Shown: positions 32,531-44,060 of the stretch, in pieces
Position numbering within the stretch: position 1 is the stretch's first letter
Layout: every line of letters starts with the position of its first letter
Source: Euphorbia lathyris
Lineage: Eukaryota > Streptophyta > Magnoliopsida > Malpighiales > Euphorbiaceae
Direction of reading: 5' to 3'
Assembly: GCF_963576675.1 (NCBI RefSeq)
Contig: NC_088913.1
Coordinates: 76,941,001-77,005,000, forward strand
DNA: 64,000 nucleotides
Position numbers and translations under genes: made by a program
The notes under the pieces: model-generated
Told to the model about the DNA's origin: nothing
Databases searched by the model: none
Seen by the model: the letters and a program-made list of their open reading frames with translations, nothing else

Positions 32531-34179
32531 TGACCCTCTTAAGAGAGATATCCGTCCGACTAGCAGCCAACGAGGAGGCATGTAGGACCCTAAGCAACCA
32601 GCTCGCCACAATCAGACAGGAAGAAAGGGAATGCCAAGAGGCTTTCCTCTCACGAGAGGAAACGGTTCAAGCCATCGCCCTAAGGAGCGGCAAGGAAGTG
32701 GACACACTCGTGGCACCTCAATCACAAACACAACCATCACCGCAGGTAAGTAGGGAACCGGAAGTGGTAAGCAACCCCAGTCCCGTATCTGAAACTCCAG
32801 CTCCTGAAGTAGCTGTAGAGAAAGTAGTTAGGCCTTATGTACCAAAACTGTCATTCCCTCAGAAACAGAAAAAGGCCAACTTAGATAGGAAGTTTGCTCG
32901 GTTTTTGGAAATCCTTAGTAGATTAGAAATCAATATTCCATTAATGGAAGCACTAGAGGAAATGCCGAACTACGCAAAATTTCTTAAAGACATATTGTCG
33001 AAAAAGAAAAAGTTTGGGGAAAATGAGATAGTGGCTTTAACAGAACAATGCTCGGCCATAATCACTCATAAATTGCCCCCCAAGCTTAAAGATCAAGGGA
33101 GCTTTACCATCCCGTGTAGGATAGGCAACATGCACATAGATAGGGCATTATGTGATTTAGGAGCAAGTATTAATCTCATGCCCTTATCAATTTTCAGGAA
33201 ATTGGGACTCGGAGAGCCTAAACCAACAAACATGACGCTGCAGCTAGCGGACAGGTCAATTGCACGGCCTAGAGGCATAGTTGAAGATGTATTGGTGAAG
33301 GTGGACAAACTGATTTTCCCGGTCGATTTTGTGGTCCTCGACATGGAAGAAGATGACTCCGTCCCCATTCTTCTTGGGAGACCGTTCCTTGAAACCGGTA
33401 GGACATTGATAGACGTTCATGAAGGTAAACTGGTCCTAAGGGTGCAGGACGAAGAGGTAACATTTAATGTTTACGATTCTATGAAATTTACTCAAGAGCG
33501 TTCCAAAAGTTGTAATTTTGTAGATGCACTAATAGATGAATGTATAGAGGAAGTTGACCTTAACATAAGAAATGCCTCTTTAGAACTCGGTCTAGGTGGT
33601 GAGGAATGTGAAAACTCGAATGAACCTTTTGAAGACCTCCCACCTGAAAAATGTTATTGGGTCAAGGGTCGAAAAGAGGACCTTGATCGTGAGATCAAAC
33701 CTAAACCCAAAACCTCACTAGAGGAGCCTCCAGAATTGGAGCTTAAGCCCTTGCCCAACAATCTGAAATATGTTTTTCTTCAACCTCCCACAGATTTACC
33801 CGTTATTATTTCTTCTTTGTTGACAGTTGAACAGGAAGAAAGATTGGTGGAGGTGCTGAAGCAACATAAAGGGGCCTTTGGATGGTCGATCCACGACATC
33901 AAAGGCATTGACCCCAAGATCTGCACGCATAGGATTTTCCTTGAGGAAGAAATTAAACCATCTGCCCAACCTCAACGACGGCTCAACCCTAACATGAAAG
34001 AGGTGGTAAAAGCCGAGGTTATAAAACTCCTCGACGCAGGTATCATCTTTCCAATTTCTGATAGCCAATGGGTGAGCCCGGTTCAATGCGTGCCCAAAAA
34101 AGGGGGAACAACGGTAATGGAAAATGAAAAAGGGGAATTAATCCCAACTAGAAAGTTACGGGTTAGCGTGTATGCATAG
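32449..34179 (+). pseudogene. Element D end of gag, protease, start of RT
   Basis: An open frame of 576 codons. After a Gln/Glu-rich stretch and AIALRSGKEV comes a retropepsin-like domain with ALCDLGASINLMPLSIF (DLGA in place of the usual DSG/DTG, the known Athila form), VDFVVLDM and ILLGRPFL. Then follows the linker into RT (KLLDAGIIFPISDSQWVSPV). Near 34170 two extra bases shift the frame just before the RT segment VCIDYRKLN, giving a TAG at 34177-34179. The protease would cut the polyprotein. Confidence 0.82.
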
Positions 34180-36626
34180 ATTATAGAAAATTGAACGAGG
34201 CCACCCGTAAAGACCACTTTCCTTTACCATTTATTGATCAAATGTTGGAACGGTTGGCAGGGCACGAATTTTTCTGTACTTTAGATGGGCTATCCGGTTA
34301 TATGCAAATTCATGTGGACCCTTTGGACCAAGAGAAAACCACATTCACTTGTCCCTATGGAACTTTCGCATATAGGCGGATGCCCTTCGGATTGTGTAAT
34401 GCCCCTGCCACATTCCAACATTGTATGATGGCTATGTTTTCTGACATGGTCGAAGAGTTCCTAGAAATTTTCATGGATGATTTTAATGTTGTGGGACCTA
34501 CTTTCGATCAATGTCTTGAAAACTTGGACTGAGTCTTAGAACGTTGTGAAGACAAAAACTTGGCACTCAATTGGGAAAAGTGCCAGTTTATGGTCCAAAA
34601 CTGCATAGTATTAGGGCACAAGGTGTCGGGAAAGGGGATCGAGGTCGATCCGACAAAAATTGAGGTGATTGAAAAACTGCCACCTCCTACCAGTGTAAAA
34701 TTGGTTAGGAGCTTTTTAGGACATGCGGGGTTTTATAGACGGTTCATAAAGGACTTTTCAAAAATCACTAAGCCCCTCACTCAATTATTACTGAAAGATG
34801 CTGATTTTAATTTCAATGAAGAATGTATGTCTGCATTTAGATTACTTAAAAAGAAATTAAACGAAGCACCTATTATGGTAAGCCCGGATTGGTCCCTTCC
34901 CTTTGAACTAATGTGCGATGCCAGTGATCTGGCTGTAGGAGCCTGTCTTGGGCAGAGGGTGGATAAACTTTTTCACCCAATCTTCTATGCTAGCAAGACC
35001 TTAAATGATGCACAACAGAATTATTCAATAACTGAAAATGAATTGCTAGCTGTAGTTTTTGCCTTTGACAAGTTTAGATCTTATTTGGTGCTATCTAAGG
35101 TAATTGTTTTTACTGACCATGCAGCCTTAAGGTACTTGATGAGCAAACAAGATGCAAAACCCAGGCTGGTCCGTTGGATTTTACTACTCCAAGAATTTGA
35201 CATCGAGATCAGAGACAAAAAGGGGGTGGAAAACGTGATAGCAGACCACCTATCCAGGTTAGAGTCAGACTAGCAATCCTTAGAACACGAGGCGATCAAG
35301 GAGGTATTTCCGGATGAAACGTTATATTCGGTAAAAACTCTCCCTTGGTTTGCAGAGATCGCGAACTACAAAGTCGGTAACATTCTTCCTCTCGATTTAG
35401 ATGCAAACAAAAGACGTAAGTTTTTGTTTGAAAGCAAACAATATTTTTGGGAAGAACCTTATTTAATTCGATTCTGCACCGATGGCATGATTAGGAGATG
35501 TATACCTGAGGAGGAGGTAGAGTCAGTGATTAACATGTGCCACTCTAGGGAACCAGGCGGCCACTTTGGGCCAGATAGGACAGTGGCAAAAATCCTCCAA
35601 AGTGGGTTTTGGTGGCCACAAATGCATAGTGATGTCAATAGTTATATTAAATACTGTGATGCATGTCAGAGAGTAGGGAATATCTCTAGGAGGAATGCGA
35701 TGCTTCAGCAAGGCATACTCATCTGTGAGCTATTTGATGTTTGGGGCATAGACTTTATGGGACCTTTCCCTATGTCACACAACAACCAATACATTCTTGT
35801 CGCGGTTGATTATGTCTCTAAATGGGTAGAGGCCGAAGCCCTACCCACAAACGATGCTCGAGTAGTGATAAAATTCCTGAGAAAGAATATCTTTACTAGA
35901 TTTGGAACCCCCCGGACTATCATTAGTGATGGGGGATCCCATTTTTGCAATAAACAGTTTGACACGTTGCTCCAGAAGTATGGCGTAGCCCATAGGGTCG
36001 CAACACCTTACCATCCTCAGACGAGTGGTCAGGTAGAAGTGTCAAACAGAGAGCTAAAACGTATTCTTGAGAAAACAGTGGGGAATGCTAGAAAAGATTG
36101 GAGTCTTAAATTGGACGATGCTCTTTGGGCATACCAGACAGCATTCAAGACTCCCATAGGAATGTCCCCCTACCGTTTAGTTTTCGGGAAATCTTGTCAT
36201 TTTCCTGTTGAATTAGAGCACAAAGCTTATTGGGCGCTGAAATTTCTAAACTTTGACCCTAAACTTTCAGGCGACCTACGGTTAACACAACTACATGAAC
36301 TGGATGAGCTCCGATATAACTCTTACGAGAATGCCAAGCTGTACAAGGAACGAACCAAGAGGGTGCACGATAAAAAAGTACAGCGAAAAACCTTCCATAA
36401 AGGCAACCAAGTACTGCTTTATAACTCCCGATTGAGATTCTTCCCTGGCAAGCTCAAGAGTAGATGGTATGGACCATTCTCAGTTCTTGACGCACATCCC
36501 TCCGGTATGGTTGAGATTATGTTGAAAGATGGAACCACCCAGAAAGTAAACGGACATCGACTCAAACTTTATCTCGGTAAAGACAATTCGGGTGTCCAAA
36601 TTCTCCGTCTTCAGGATGATCAGTAA
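34180..36626 (+). pseudogene. Element D pol: RT, RNase H, integrase, three breaks
   Basis: RT continues with YRKLNEATRKDHFPLPFIDQ and the catalytic-site region EIFMDDFNV, which keeps both Asp residues. TGA at 34530-34532 (probably CGA before) breaks RT. RNase H is seen in [22 protein letters not shown] and [13 protein letters not shown] at 35271-35273 separates it from integrase. Integrase has the H..H..C..C zinc finger ([16 protein letters not shown]) and the catalytic core ([33 protein letters not shown]). The frame ends at 36624-36626. No chromodomain is evident. Apart from these stops the frame is continuous. Confidence 0.88.
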
Positions 36627-38166
36627 GTTGTCTTCTCCACCCTAACTTTTTGCACTTGTGCTTTATGGTTTGTGATGCAATGTTGGAACTTATTGCATAT
36701 TTTTAGTGTGAGGAGGAGGGGTAGACAAACTTACAAAAATTGTATAAATTTTTAAATTTTTGTTGCGTCGTGTCTAGTTTAGTTTAGCGTTTTTCGGTTT
36801 TTATTTATGTTTTGCATGTTTAGGACCTAAAACCGTGAACCTCCTTCGAATCTAAACTTCGTTATTTGTCCTTGAGGGCTGAGAACCGAATCTAAGATTG
36901 CATGACAACTAGTTTAGGTGTAGGACACAATCCTTGTATCTGTAAAAGCATGAGCTAAAGTTTGCATTTAGACCCTACTTTTGAAGAAATGCTAAAATCA
37001 TTACTTAGGTAGATAACTTAAGAATTGAAGGCATGTGATGTTAGACTTGAGTTTGGGGAGGACTAGTAAACACAAAATTGAAACCCAAAGAATTGTGAAT
37101 TGAATTTGAGCCTAAGAGCGAACATCAAAAAGCTCTTTTTCTTGACATTTTTTGTGTGAATGCTTTGACTTGTGGAAAGATTACAGATTTTGCACCTAAT
37201 GCTGTGTTGAACCTACATGCAATGATTTGAGATGATAAATGATGAAATCAGCCTCATTAGAATTAACCATTTTCTTTACCTTATTTTCTCTTTTTCATCC
37301 ACTCTAGGAAGCCCCTTTGAGCCCATACTTTTGTAGTTTATAGATTTTTTTTTCGTTCTAACCCAATTTTTGCAAACCATCACTTGGTTTGCTACTTAAC
37401 TCTAAGTTTTCGCAAAGCTCACATCGAGCCTTTGTCGTTCCTAGCGCTTTATCTTTGTTTATGGCATCATAGCAACAAGCCAAAAGGCTAAGAAGTGAAT
37501 AAGCATCACTATTCAAAAAAAAGGGAAAAGAGAAAAACAGAAAAAGAAAAGAAAAGAGACGAACAAAAAGGGGAGAACTTCATTCCCCAGTTCTTAAAAT
37601 CAAAATGTCTCAAGAAAACGTCCTAAAAAGAGAATAATGAATGAATAAAAAGCTCAGTCACTTCATGTTTGCTAAAGTCGTTTGAACTTTGTTTTTCTAG
37701 CGCTAGAACTATTAACCCTTGTTGTACCTTTAACCCTCTAACCACATTACAACCCCGATTCGAGGCTATTTTTGATATCATCGGAGTCATATAGCATAAT
37801 AGAGGAACTCGAATGAACGTGCAAAATCAACGTAATCCTAAGCAAGAACATAAGCCGAGAGTAAACACTTTAGCCACCAAAAATTGTGTGAAATGAGTGA
37901 ACTACCTATGGTGAGGTGTTTTACTTAGCGATCCCCTCAAGCTCATCTAACTGAACATGTGTCCTTTTTCTTAAAACATATGACCTATGATAATTGAAAT
38001 GCGGCTTTTGGATATCGTGTCTCTACTTTGTATTTCCGAATGCATGTGATTACAGATGCTCGAAATTGTGTCAAGCACCTAGTCAAACCGGGAGGTTTTC
38101 TAGCTTGCTTGTGATTGCGGGTTTAGTTTACTTAGGGACAAGTAAAGTTTTAAGTGTGAGGAGGTT
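36627..38166 (+). other. Element D 3' untranslated region
   Basis: 1.54 kb without a credible ORF; no env-like gene remains. An A/G-rich tract lies at about 37515-37570. GTGAGGAGG directly before the 3' LTR (about 38156-38164) is the likely polypurine tract; related GTGTGAGGAGGAGGGG (about 36708) and GTTTGGGGAGG (about 37050) motifs lie upstream. Confidence 0.7.
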
Positions 38167-39813
38167 TGATAGGGGTCAAAAACCCCTATCTTTGGGTACG
38201 GTTTTAGGACGGGTTTTAGTGTTATTTAGTTAATAAGCGAGTAATTCTCGCATTTAAATGCTTTTGTGTGAGTTAGTTAGAAATTGGAAACGTTTTATTT
38301 ACTTTTCGTTGTTTAGGCCCGTTTTATGATCAATTTAGGTAAATACGGCCAAAATGGCATGCGTATTATAATTCCGTTATCTTTTGGAGCTAATTGATCC
38401 GTCAAAAGTCGCACCGAATGAAGCGTTTGCTCAAAATAAGCGATTGGCGGGTCAATTTAGCCTTTGGACTGATGTTATCTGGAGTTTTTATGCATGCGCA
38501 GGGATAAGTTGGGCGAAAAAACGCATGTTTGGCATTCGACGACCGCACGGGGGCGTATCGGGCAAGACTGCTCGACGAACTGGCCTATTTTAGGCCAGCT
38601 CGCCGAGCTGGCTATGTCAGCTCACCGAGCAGGCTGTGCCTGCTCGCCGAGCAGGCCCTCAGAGGCCTGCTCGGGCGAGCAGGGAGCCTACTCGCGACGA
38701 GTAGTGCCTGCTCGCCCTGCTCTGCGAGCAGACCTGCGGGAATTGGTCAAAAAGACCAATTCCGCCCCCACGACTCCACGACCGGTCCCACGACTTCCTA
38801 CCTGCATAAGGACACGAAATAGGTCAAGAAAAGGGCCCGAGCCGCGTCTATAAATAGGATTTTTCCAATGTAAATTAGACATCTTTTATCTTTGTAATTT
38901 TGTTAGCTTTTCACCTTGAGAAATCCTCTCCACCTCCTCCATATCCTTCAAACCTCCATTGAAGACACCTCCGAAGCTCCCCTCACCGAGGATTGCTCAA
39001 GCTCCATCCTTAAGTCCTAGGAAGACGTCTGCATTGGTACACAGGTTCCCTGAAAGGGATTTTTCTTCTTTTATATATTCTGTCTAGCCTCTGATCCATG
39101 TTATGAATCCTAGGCTCATTGTATCTTCGTGACAATACCTTTCATCTTTGATATATATTATAGTTTTGTTTATTCAATTGTTTTATTGCTTTAATCTTTG
39201 TCTTACGCTTTGTCTGATTGGTTTAACTCATTCGATAATCCCAAAATTAAGTTGGCACATATTGCGAGCTGAATCTGACCTAGTCAGTGCCTATAGGATT
39301 GACGACCCTATAGAAGATTAAGCCCAAATTGCTGAGCCTTAGAGCTAGTTTCGGCCCTACAAGGGAATCACGAACTAGGGACCTCAGGAGGATAGGTAGG
39401 GTTAATCGCCTCGGACACAAGTGACTTAGATTAGGTTTTAATTCCGTTGCCTAAACAATCTATTTTCATTATCATCGTATCCCTTCATGTTCCTTCGGAT
39501 AATTACATTGGTAAAAGATCACTTAGGAGTAGTTTAACTTAATTAGGGGTAGAGTAACTTAATTAGGCGTAGAATAACTTAGTTAGAATTAGATAACTTA
39601 GCTAGGAGTAGTATAATTCAACCTAGGAGTAGATTAACTTAAGAAAAACCAAACTCAAAACCCCCAAAGCCTAGATAACACCTGAAACCAAGTAGCTCGA
39701 TACTTGCAGAAATAAATCATGTGGACGATACCTAGACTTTCCAGAATTTTATTACTTGATAACGACGGGGTACACTTATCCCTTAGTGAGTCTTCTTTAC
39801 GTGAGGCGCATCA
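38167..39813 (+). repeat. Element D 3' LTR
   Basis: 1647 bp, TGATAGGGG..GCGCATCA, colinear with the 5' LTR. Most of the difference is in the GC-rich palindrome block (about 38593-38745), where units are rearranged. TATAAATA at 38849-38856. The target duplication cttct follows. Confidence 0.93.
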
Positions 39814-39818
39814 CTTCT
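39814..39818. repeat. Target-site duplication of element D, right
   Basis: cttct, identical to 30284-30288. Confidence 0.95.
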
Positions 39819-41332
39819 CAATTTTAGGAATCAGAACCAGAAGGGTTCTATTCACCAGCTCTATATCCTGAGAACCATTAAAAACACCTATGATAAAATT
39901 ATAGATACCTTCCTTCACAACCTCCCAGTGCTTATGGTAAAAACCAGCAGGCAGACCATCAATCCCAGGAGCTTTAGTATCCCCAATACTAAAAATGGCT
40001 TGGTCTATTTCCTTCAGGGAGATAGGGTGAAAGGCATCCTGAATGCTATCCTCTCCAATCATAGGAAAGGTAGCAACAGAGTGAGCCCTCCAGATAAACA
40101 GGCTCCTCTTTAAACAGATCCTTATAGAATTCCAGGGCCAATCTCCGAATCTCCTCATCTTCATACACCCAATCACCATTAGAGTCCTTAATGGCATCAA
40201 TTCTATTCCTCCGCCTTCTAATAATGGTAGAAAGATGGAAATACCTGGTATTACGATCCCCATCTCTTATTCAGGACTTCCTATACTTTTGAAACCAAAT
40301 AAGCTCCTCCTGCCTGAGCACAGCCTCCAGCTTCTTCTGAAGGGTTCTGAGGAGGCCATCCAAACCGTGATCAAACCTCACCTCCAACCTACGCTGAATA
40401 CCCTCCATCATATTCAATAACTTATTCTTCCTTCTAATAATGTTCCCAAAGATATTTCTATTCCACCCCAGCACATTATTCCTGAATACTTCAGCAGCTT
40501 GAAGGACATTCGAGTGAGGTTTCCAATTATCATGAACGAAATCCTTAAACTTAGGATGAGACTCCCAAGCCAATTGATAACGGAACGGTCTCTCACCCCT
40601 AGGACGATTGCCTCTCAACAACCTAAATAAAATAGGACAGTGATCCGAATGGCGAAACGGGAGATTTAACACAGAACTCTCAGGGAAAGAAGTCTGAGCT
40701 AAAACATTAGCGTAAACTTTATCCAACCGAACAAAGGTACTATTGCGCTTCCAAGTGAACTTATGACCGGAGGCCCCAAGATCAGAAAGCCCACATAAAT
40801 CCATACTATTCTTATGGTGAAGGCAGCGATTAACATAATGATGCGAACCCCCTCTCCGATCACTCATAAAAGCAATATCATTAAAGTCACCCGCCACAAA
40901 CCAAGGCTCAGATATGCTGACACTTATAGAGTAAAGAACCTCCCAAAGTCGTTTTCGATTGGCTAAAATAGGGTCAGCATACACCAGGGTAATTAAAAAA
41001 GAATTGTTACCGGAGACACTCACTTTACAGTGAATAAATTGTTTGTCCATGCTAATAATATCGAAATGAACCCGATCTAGCTTCCAGAAAAGCCAAATAC
41101 CCCCCCCAGCTCGGCCAGTAGCCTCCGATCTAACACAGTTCCAGCTCTTAAACTTTTTAACCACCTCATCTGCTTTATCTCCACTAATCTTTGTTTTCAT
41201 TAAAGCAAAACAAGAAGGGTTAAAATGTTTAATTAGATCATTAACATGGATACGGGTAGCCTTGCTAGCCGCACCCCTAACATTCCAACACAACAAATCT
41301 ATAGAAAGGAGGATAACTGACCGCACCAACAC
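39814..41332 (-). pseudogene. LINE ORF2, N-terminal part: AP endonuclease and start of RT
   Basis: On the - strand, the frame from about 41332 encodes an APE-type endonuclease: LLCWNVRG, FALMKTK (Lys where the catalytic Glu of the L/METK motif is expected), WFVAGDFNDI, LDKVYAN and RHSDHCPIL. TGA at about 40273 interrupts it (Trp expected, before RDGDRNTRYFH). A frameshift near 40080 leads into DAFHPISLKEIDQAIFSIG and PGIDGLPAGFYHKHW, the start of the RT domain. It is cut by element D after LLVLIPKIEK. No ATG is evident at the start; it overlaps or abuts the end of ORF1. Confidence 0.83.
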
Positions 41333-41334
41333 AC

Positions 41335-43328
41335 CTAAGCCAGGTATTTATTAGGGGCTCTTGAGAGCCTCACCGAGGTACCCGCAGGCCCCCTCTTCTC
41401 TGGTAAAGCCAAAGTATTCTGGATACTTTTTTGTTTACCCTTTAGCTTTTTCAAACTAGTTTTATTAACTCCCATCGACTTCCCAATCCCAGGATCACCA
41501 CAAAGAATAGGAATACTAACCTCATTTATCTTCTTCATCCTTCGAGCAGCCAGGGCCAGGGTCCCCCCTGGGCTTCGTCCTTGGAAATAAAGAGGGGATT
41601 AACAGATTCAACCACCTTCTTAGATGGTTCAACAGACTCCAAACCTGGCATGCTTTGAACAATATGCTCATCCCCCTGGTCAGGATCATGAACTTCCTCA
41701 ATCGTCAGGGCCCCAAATCTAGATCCTGACGTGAAAGCTGAAACGGCTCCAGACTCCTCCCTTGCTTTGGGGATAGGCTTCTCCTTGACACTAGGAAAGG
41801 CAATAGGCTTAGATAGGGAAGACTTCAAATTGATGCTAATATCAGGAGGATGATTCTGCACCACTGAAGGTTGTGTTCTACGTCTAGCAGTCCTTTTTGC
41901 CACCATCCAGGGTCCAAAATTCCCTCCATTCCCCTTGTTCACTTCAGTTCTCTCCACACCATCCTCAACAATCTCTTCTATAACCTTCTCCCTTTTAGGG
42001 CACCCCTCCTGAGAATGACCATACATGCCACAATCATAACAAATGTTATGTAAACCTTCATACCAATAAAAAACACCTTGTTTTGAACACAGAATTTTGA
42101 CAACAAAGGTTTTGCAAGATCAACATCAACACAAACCCTTGCAAACTTGCCCCTAATGGCATCAATTGTAGTTTTGTCCACGTGGTGGATCTTCCCAACC
42201 AGACCTCCTATTTTGCTAAGAAACTTTTCACTATAATACTCAATGGGAAGGCCCGGGAACTTAAGCCAAGTCAAAATCCTGTTAACAGAACAATCATGAG
42301 GATTAAAATTAGGAACCCAAGGCCTTAAGGCCAAAACATGGTTGGAAATAATATACGGGCCCCCCTTGATCACCGCATTATAATCCTCAACCCGGGTAAA
42401 TTTAATGACATAGTAGTCATTTTCCAGGTCAGTAATACTGACTTTCCCTTTCCTTGCCCACTGAGCTTGGATCCTTTGGGCAAAATAGTTAAAGCTAATT
42501 CTCTTTCCAAGCACTGTAACTATTAGAGACACCTTCCATTTCTCTCTGAGCTCCCGCTTCTCAGCTGAGGAGAGTCTAATCACCGGACAAAGAGGATCGT
42601 CTTGGACACCCTCCTCTTCATCAGAATCAGAGTACATATCATCAGACTCCCCCACCATCAACACTTCCTCCATACAAGGCTCCTCCTCGACCACCCCCAT
42701 AACCGTATCTTTCCAAGAACTTTTCCCTACTTCGTTTATACTAACCCTAGATCTGGGGGAAACCGCGTTTCCCTGGACCTGAGCACCACACTCAACACCA
42801 AAAGTACCCGCTCTATTAATATGGACCTGACCCGAGGCAACCTGCCCCCCTGCTGCCGCCCCAGCCTGCCCGGCACTGCCCGGGGACCTGCTTCCAGCGC
42901 CTGTCCCAGCGTCGGCACCCGGACACCACCGCCCAACATTACTGCCGGCGCTGCCTGCGCCTTGCCCAGCTTCATCGGCGCTCCACCCGGCGCCAGGCAC
43001 ACCCGGCGCCCAGCCTTGCCCCCTGCGATCGGAGGCGCCTTGCCCCCTGCGTCCGAAATAGGCGCCGATCTAGCCGCCCTAGCCACCCAGTCCTCCCGAG
43101 CACTCTCCCCCAGCCGCAGTGCCACATCCAGCGGCGCCTCCCTCGCCTCCCACACGTCCCCCCTCCCATCGCCCCAAATCCCCTCTGCCGCGCCGCCCAT
43201 CTCCCCACCCAACTCCATCTCCTTCGAGCGCCCCCACCCTCCTTCCCCTCCTCGCCCATCACGCTCCTCCCTTCCAGGCCATCCCCGCCGATCTCCCCAT
43301 CCCGATCCGCCCAAGCCCTAGCCGCCAC
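41335..43328 (-). pseudogene. LINE ORF1: DUF4283-like RNA-binding protein with CCHC knuckle, frameshifted
   Basis: The central part (about 42700-42070) matches the plant LINE ORF1 DUF4283 pattern (SLIVTVLGKRISFNYFAQ, DYYVIKFTRVEDYNAVIKGG, LALRPWVPNFNP, VNRILTWLKFPGLPIEYY). One extra T near 42066 shifts the frame just before the CCHC knuckle CYDCGMYGHSQEGC. A Pro/Ser-rich tail runs to about 41538 and, after a further shift, to TAG at 41335. The 5' 400 bp is extremely GC-rich, and its frame is unclear: stops appear in the main frame upstream of 43068. ORF1 would coat LINE RNA. Confidence 0.75.
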
Positions 43329-43495
43329 CAGCCGACCCCCTCTCCCTAGATATGTCCCTCACTCTTTTCACCATAAAACCCTTTTATGTTCTAATTAAAG
43401 TTTTATGCGTATGCTGTAACTCAAACTCGAGATCTAATTTAAACGACTTGTAACTTTTAACCACTCAAGTTAACTTTAATCCTTCTGTATCTTTA
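43329..43495 (-). other. LINE 5' untranslated region (upper limit)
   Basis: This stretch lies between the GC-rich ORF1 start and the candidate target duplication. It is AT-rich and unlike the ORF1 start, so the true LINE 5' end could be nearer to 43350 if the 14-bp repeat is coincidental. Confidence 0.45.
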
Positions 43496-43509
43496 TAAAT
43501 AGAAGCAAA
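43496..43509. repeat. Right target-site duplication of the LINE (candidate)
   Basis: taaatagaagcaaa, exact copy of 15984-15997. It overlaps a TATAAATA motif at 43494-43501. Confidence 0.65.
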
Positions 43510-44060
43510 ATTAATTTTACTTAATATGCAGTTTTCTAAAAACGATTGTACAGTGGGTCCCACAGATAGACATACATTGCGAATGGTATCAGCAATCCAA
43601 CGGTCAAAACCAAATAAGCAGTTCATCACGTGTAGCACGTGCAAGCTTAGTACCATAACTCCTGACTTTTCCTTTCCAAACAAAGAGCCCCTGATCCTAT
43701 CCTATCCATCTTATCGAGGTCAAAATTGGTAGAATAAAACAGTAATAGAATAAATAATCCCACTGGGCGGACTTTACTGTCTCCAAGAACCAATAATGTA
43801 TCGACACGTGCTCACAGATTCGTCTCGCTGTTTATTCTATCTCCCCCTTTCTTTCCTCTTTTGCCTATTTCTCCCTCCGCTCCGAGAACTGCGCGGGAAT
43901 CACCGGAGGAGGTTCTTCAGACACAGATCAACTGAAATAGCTTCTTCAATTTCGGAGTTTGTCGAGTTGAGTTGACTCTACACTGACACTCTCTACTTTG
44001 GACTGGATCGGATTTACTTCCGAGTATTAAGTTTAAGAAAGAGAAGCTACACTGGCGGTG
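43510..44060 (+). promoter_or_regulatory. Promoter and 5' UTR region of the GT64 gene
   Basis: 551 bp between the LINE and the ATG. CACGTG (G-box core, bound by bZIP/bHLH factors) occurs at 43627-43632, 43636-43641 and 43805-43810; the first two are only nine bases apart. GTGGGTCCCAC at about 43553-43563 resembles a TCP site. A pyrimidine-rich stretch (about 43830-43880) precedes the presumed 5' UTR. No TATA box is clear near the expected start. All roles are inferred from motifs. Confidence 0.5.

Larger units (their letters stand above)
30289..39813 (+). mobile_element. Element D: Athila-like Ty3/gypsy retrotransposon inserted in the LINE
   Basis: 9.5 kb with 1.67-kb and 1.65-kb LTRs, TG..CA ends and a 5-bp target duplication. 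Internal order is protease, RT, RNase H, integrase (gypsy order). Athila/Tat-type features are the protease region CDLGASINLMPLS, the AIALRSGKEV segment before it, and a PBS of the tRNA-Asp type rather than tRNA-Met. The capsid part of gag is missing and no env-like ORF is present after integrase. By eye about 30 substitutions separate the LTRs outside a divergent GC-rich block, so it is older than copy C but still fairly young. Confidence 0.92.
15998..43495 (-). mobile_element. L1-type LINE (non-LTR retrotransposon), split by two later LTR elements
   Basis: On the - strand the order is 5' UTR, ORF1 (DUF4283-like plus CCHC), ORF2 endonuclease, RT, zf-RVT, RNase H, poly(A). The pieces are 43495-39814, 30288-28372 and 16748-15998. 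The first gap is filled by gypsy element D, the second by copia copy C, each with its own 5-bp target duplication. The poly(A) tail is the T-run at about 15998-16006. Flanking 14-bp repeats fit target-primed reverse transcription. ORF1 and ORF2 are both broken by point changes. The unnested length is about 6.3 kb, normal for a full-length plant L1. Confidence 0.85.

Noticed and set aside
36708..36725. GTGTGAGGAGGAGGGG as the functional polypurine tract of element D
   Set aside because: The LTR starts at 38167, so the tract directly before it (about 38156-38164) is the better candidate; this one may be a duplicate.
42602..43321. Pro/Ser-rich 239-codon ORF on the + strand
   Set aside because: It is the antisense of the GC-rich LINE ORF1 start; the DUF4283-like coding sequence is on the - strand.
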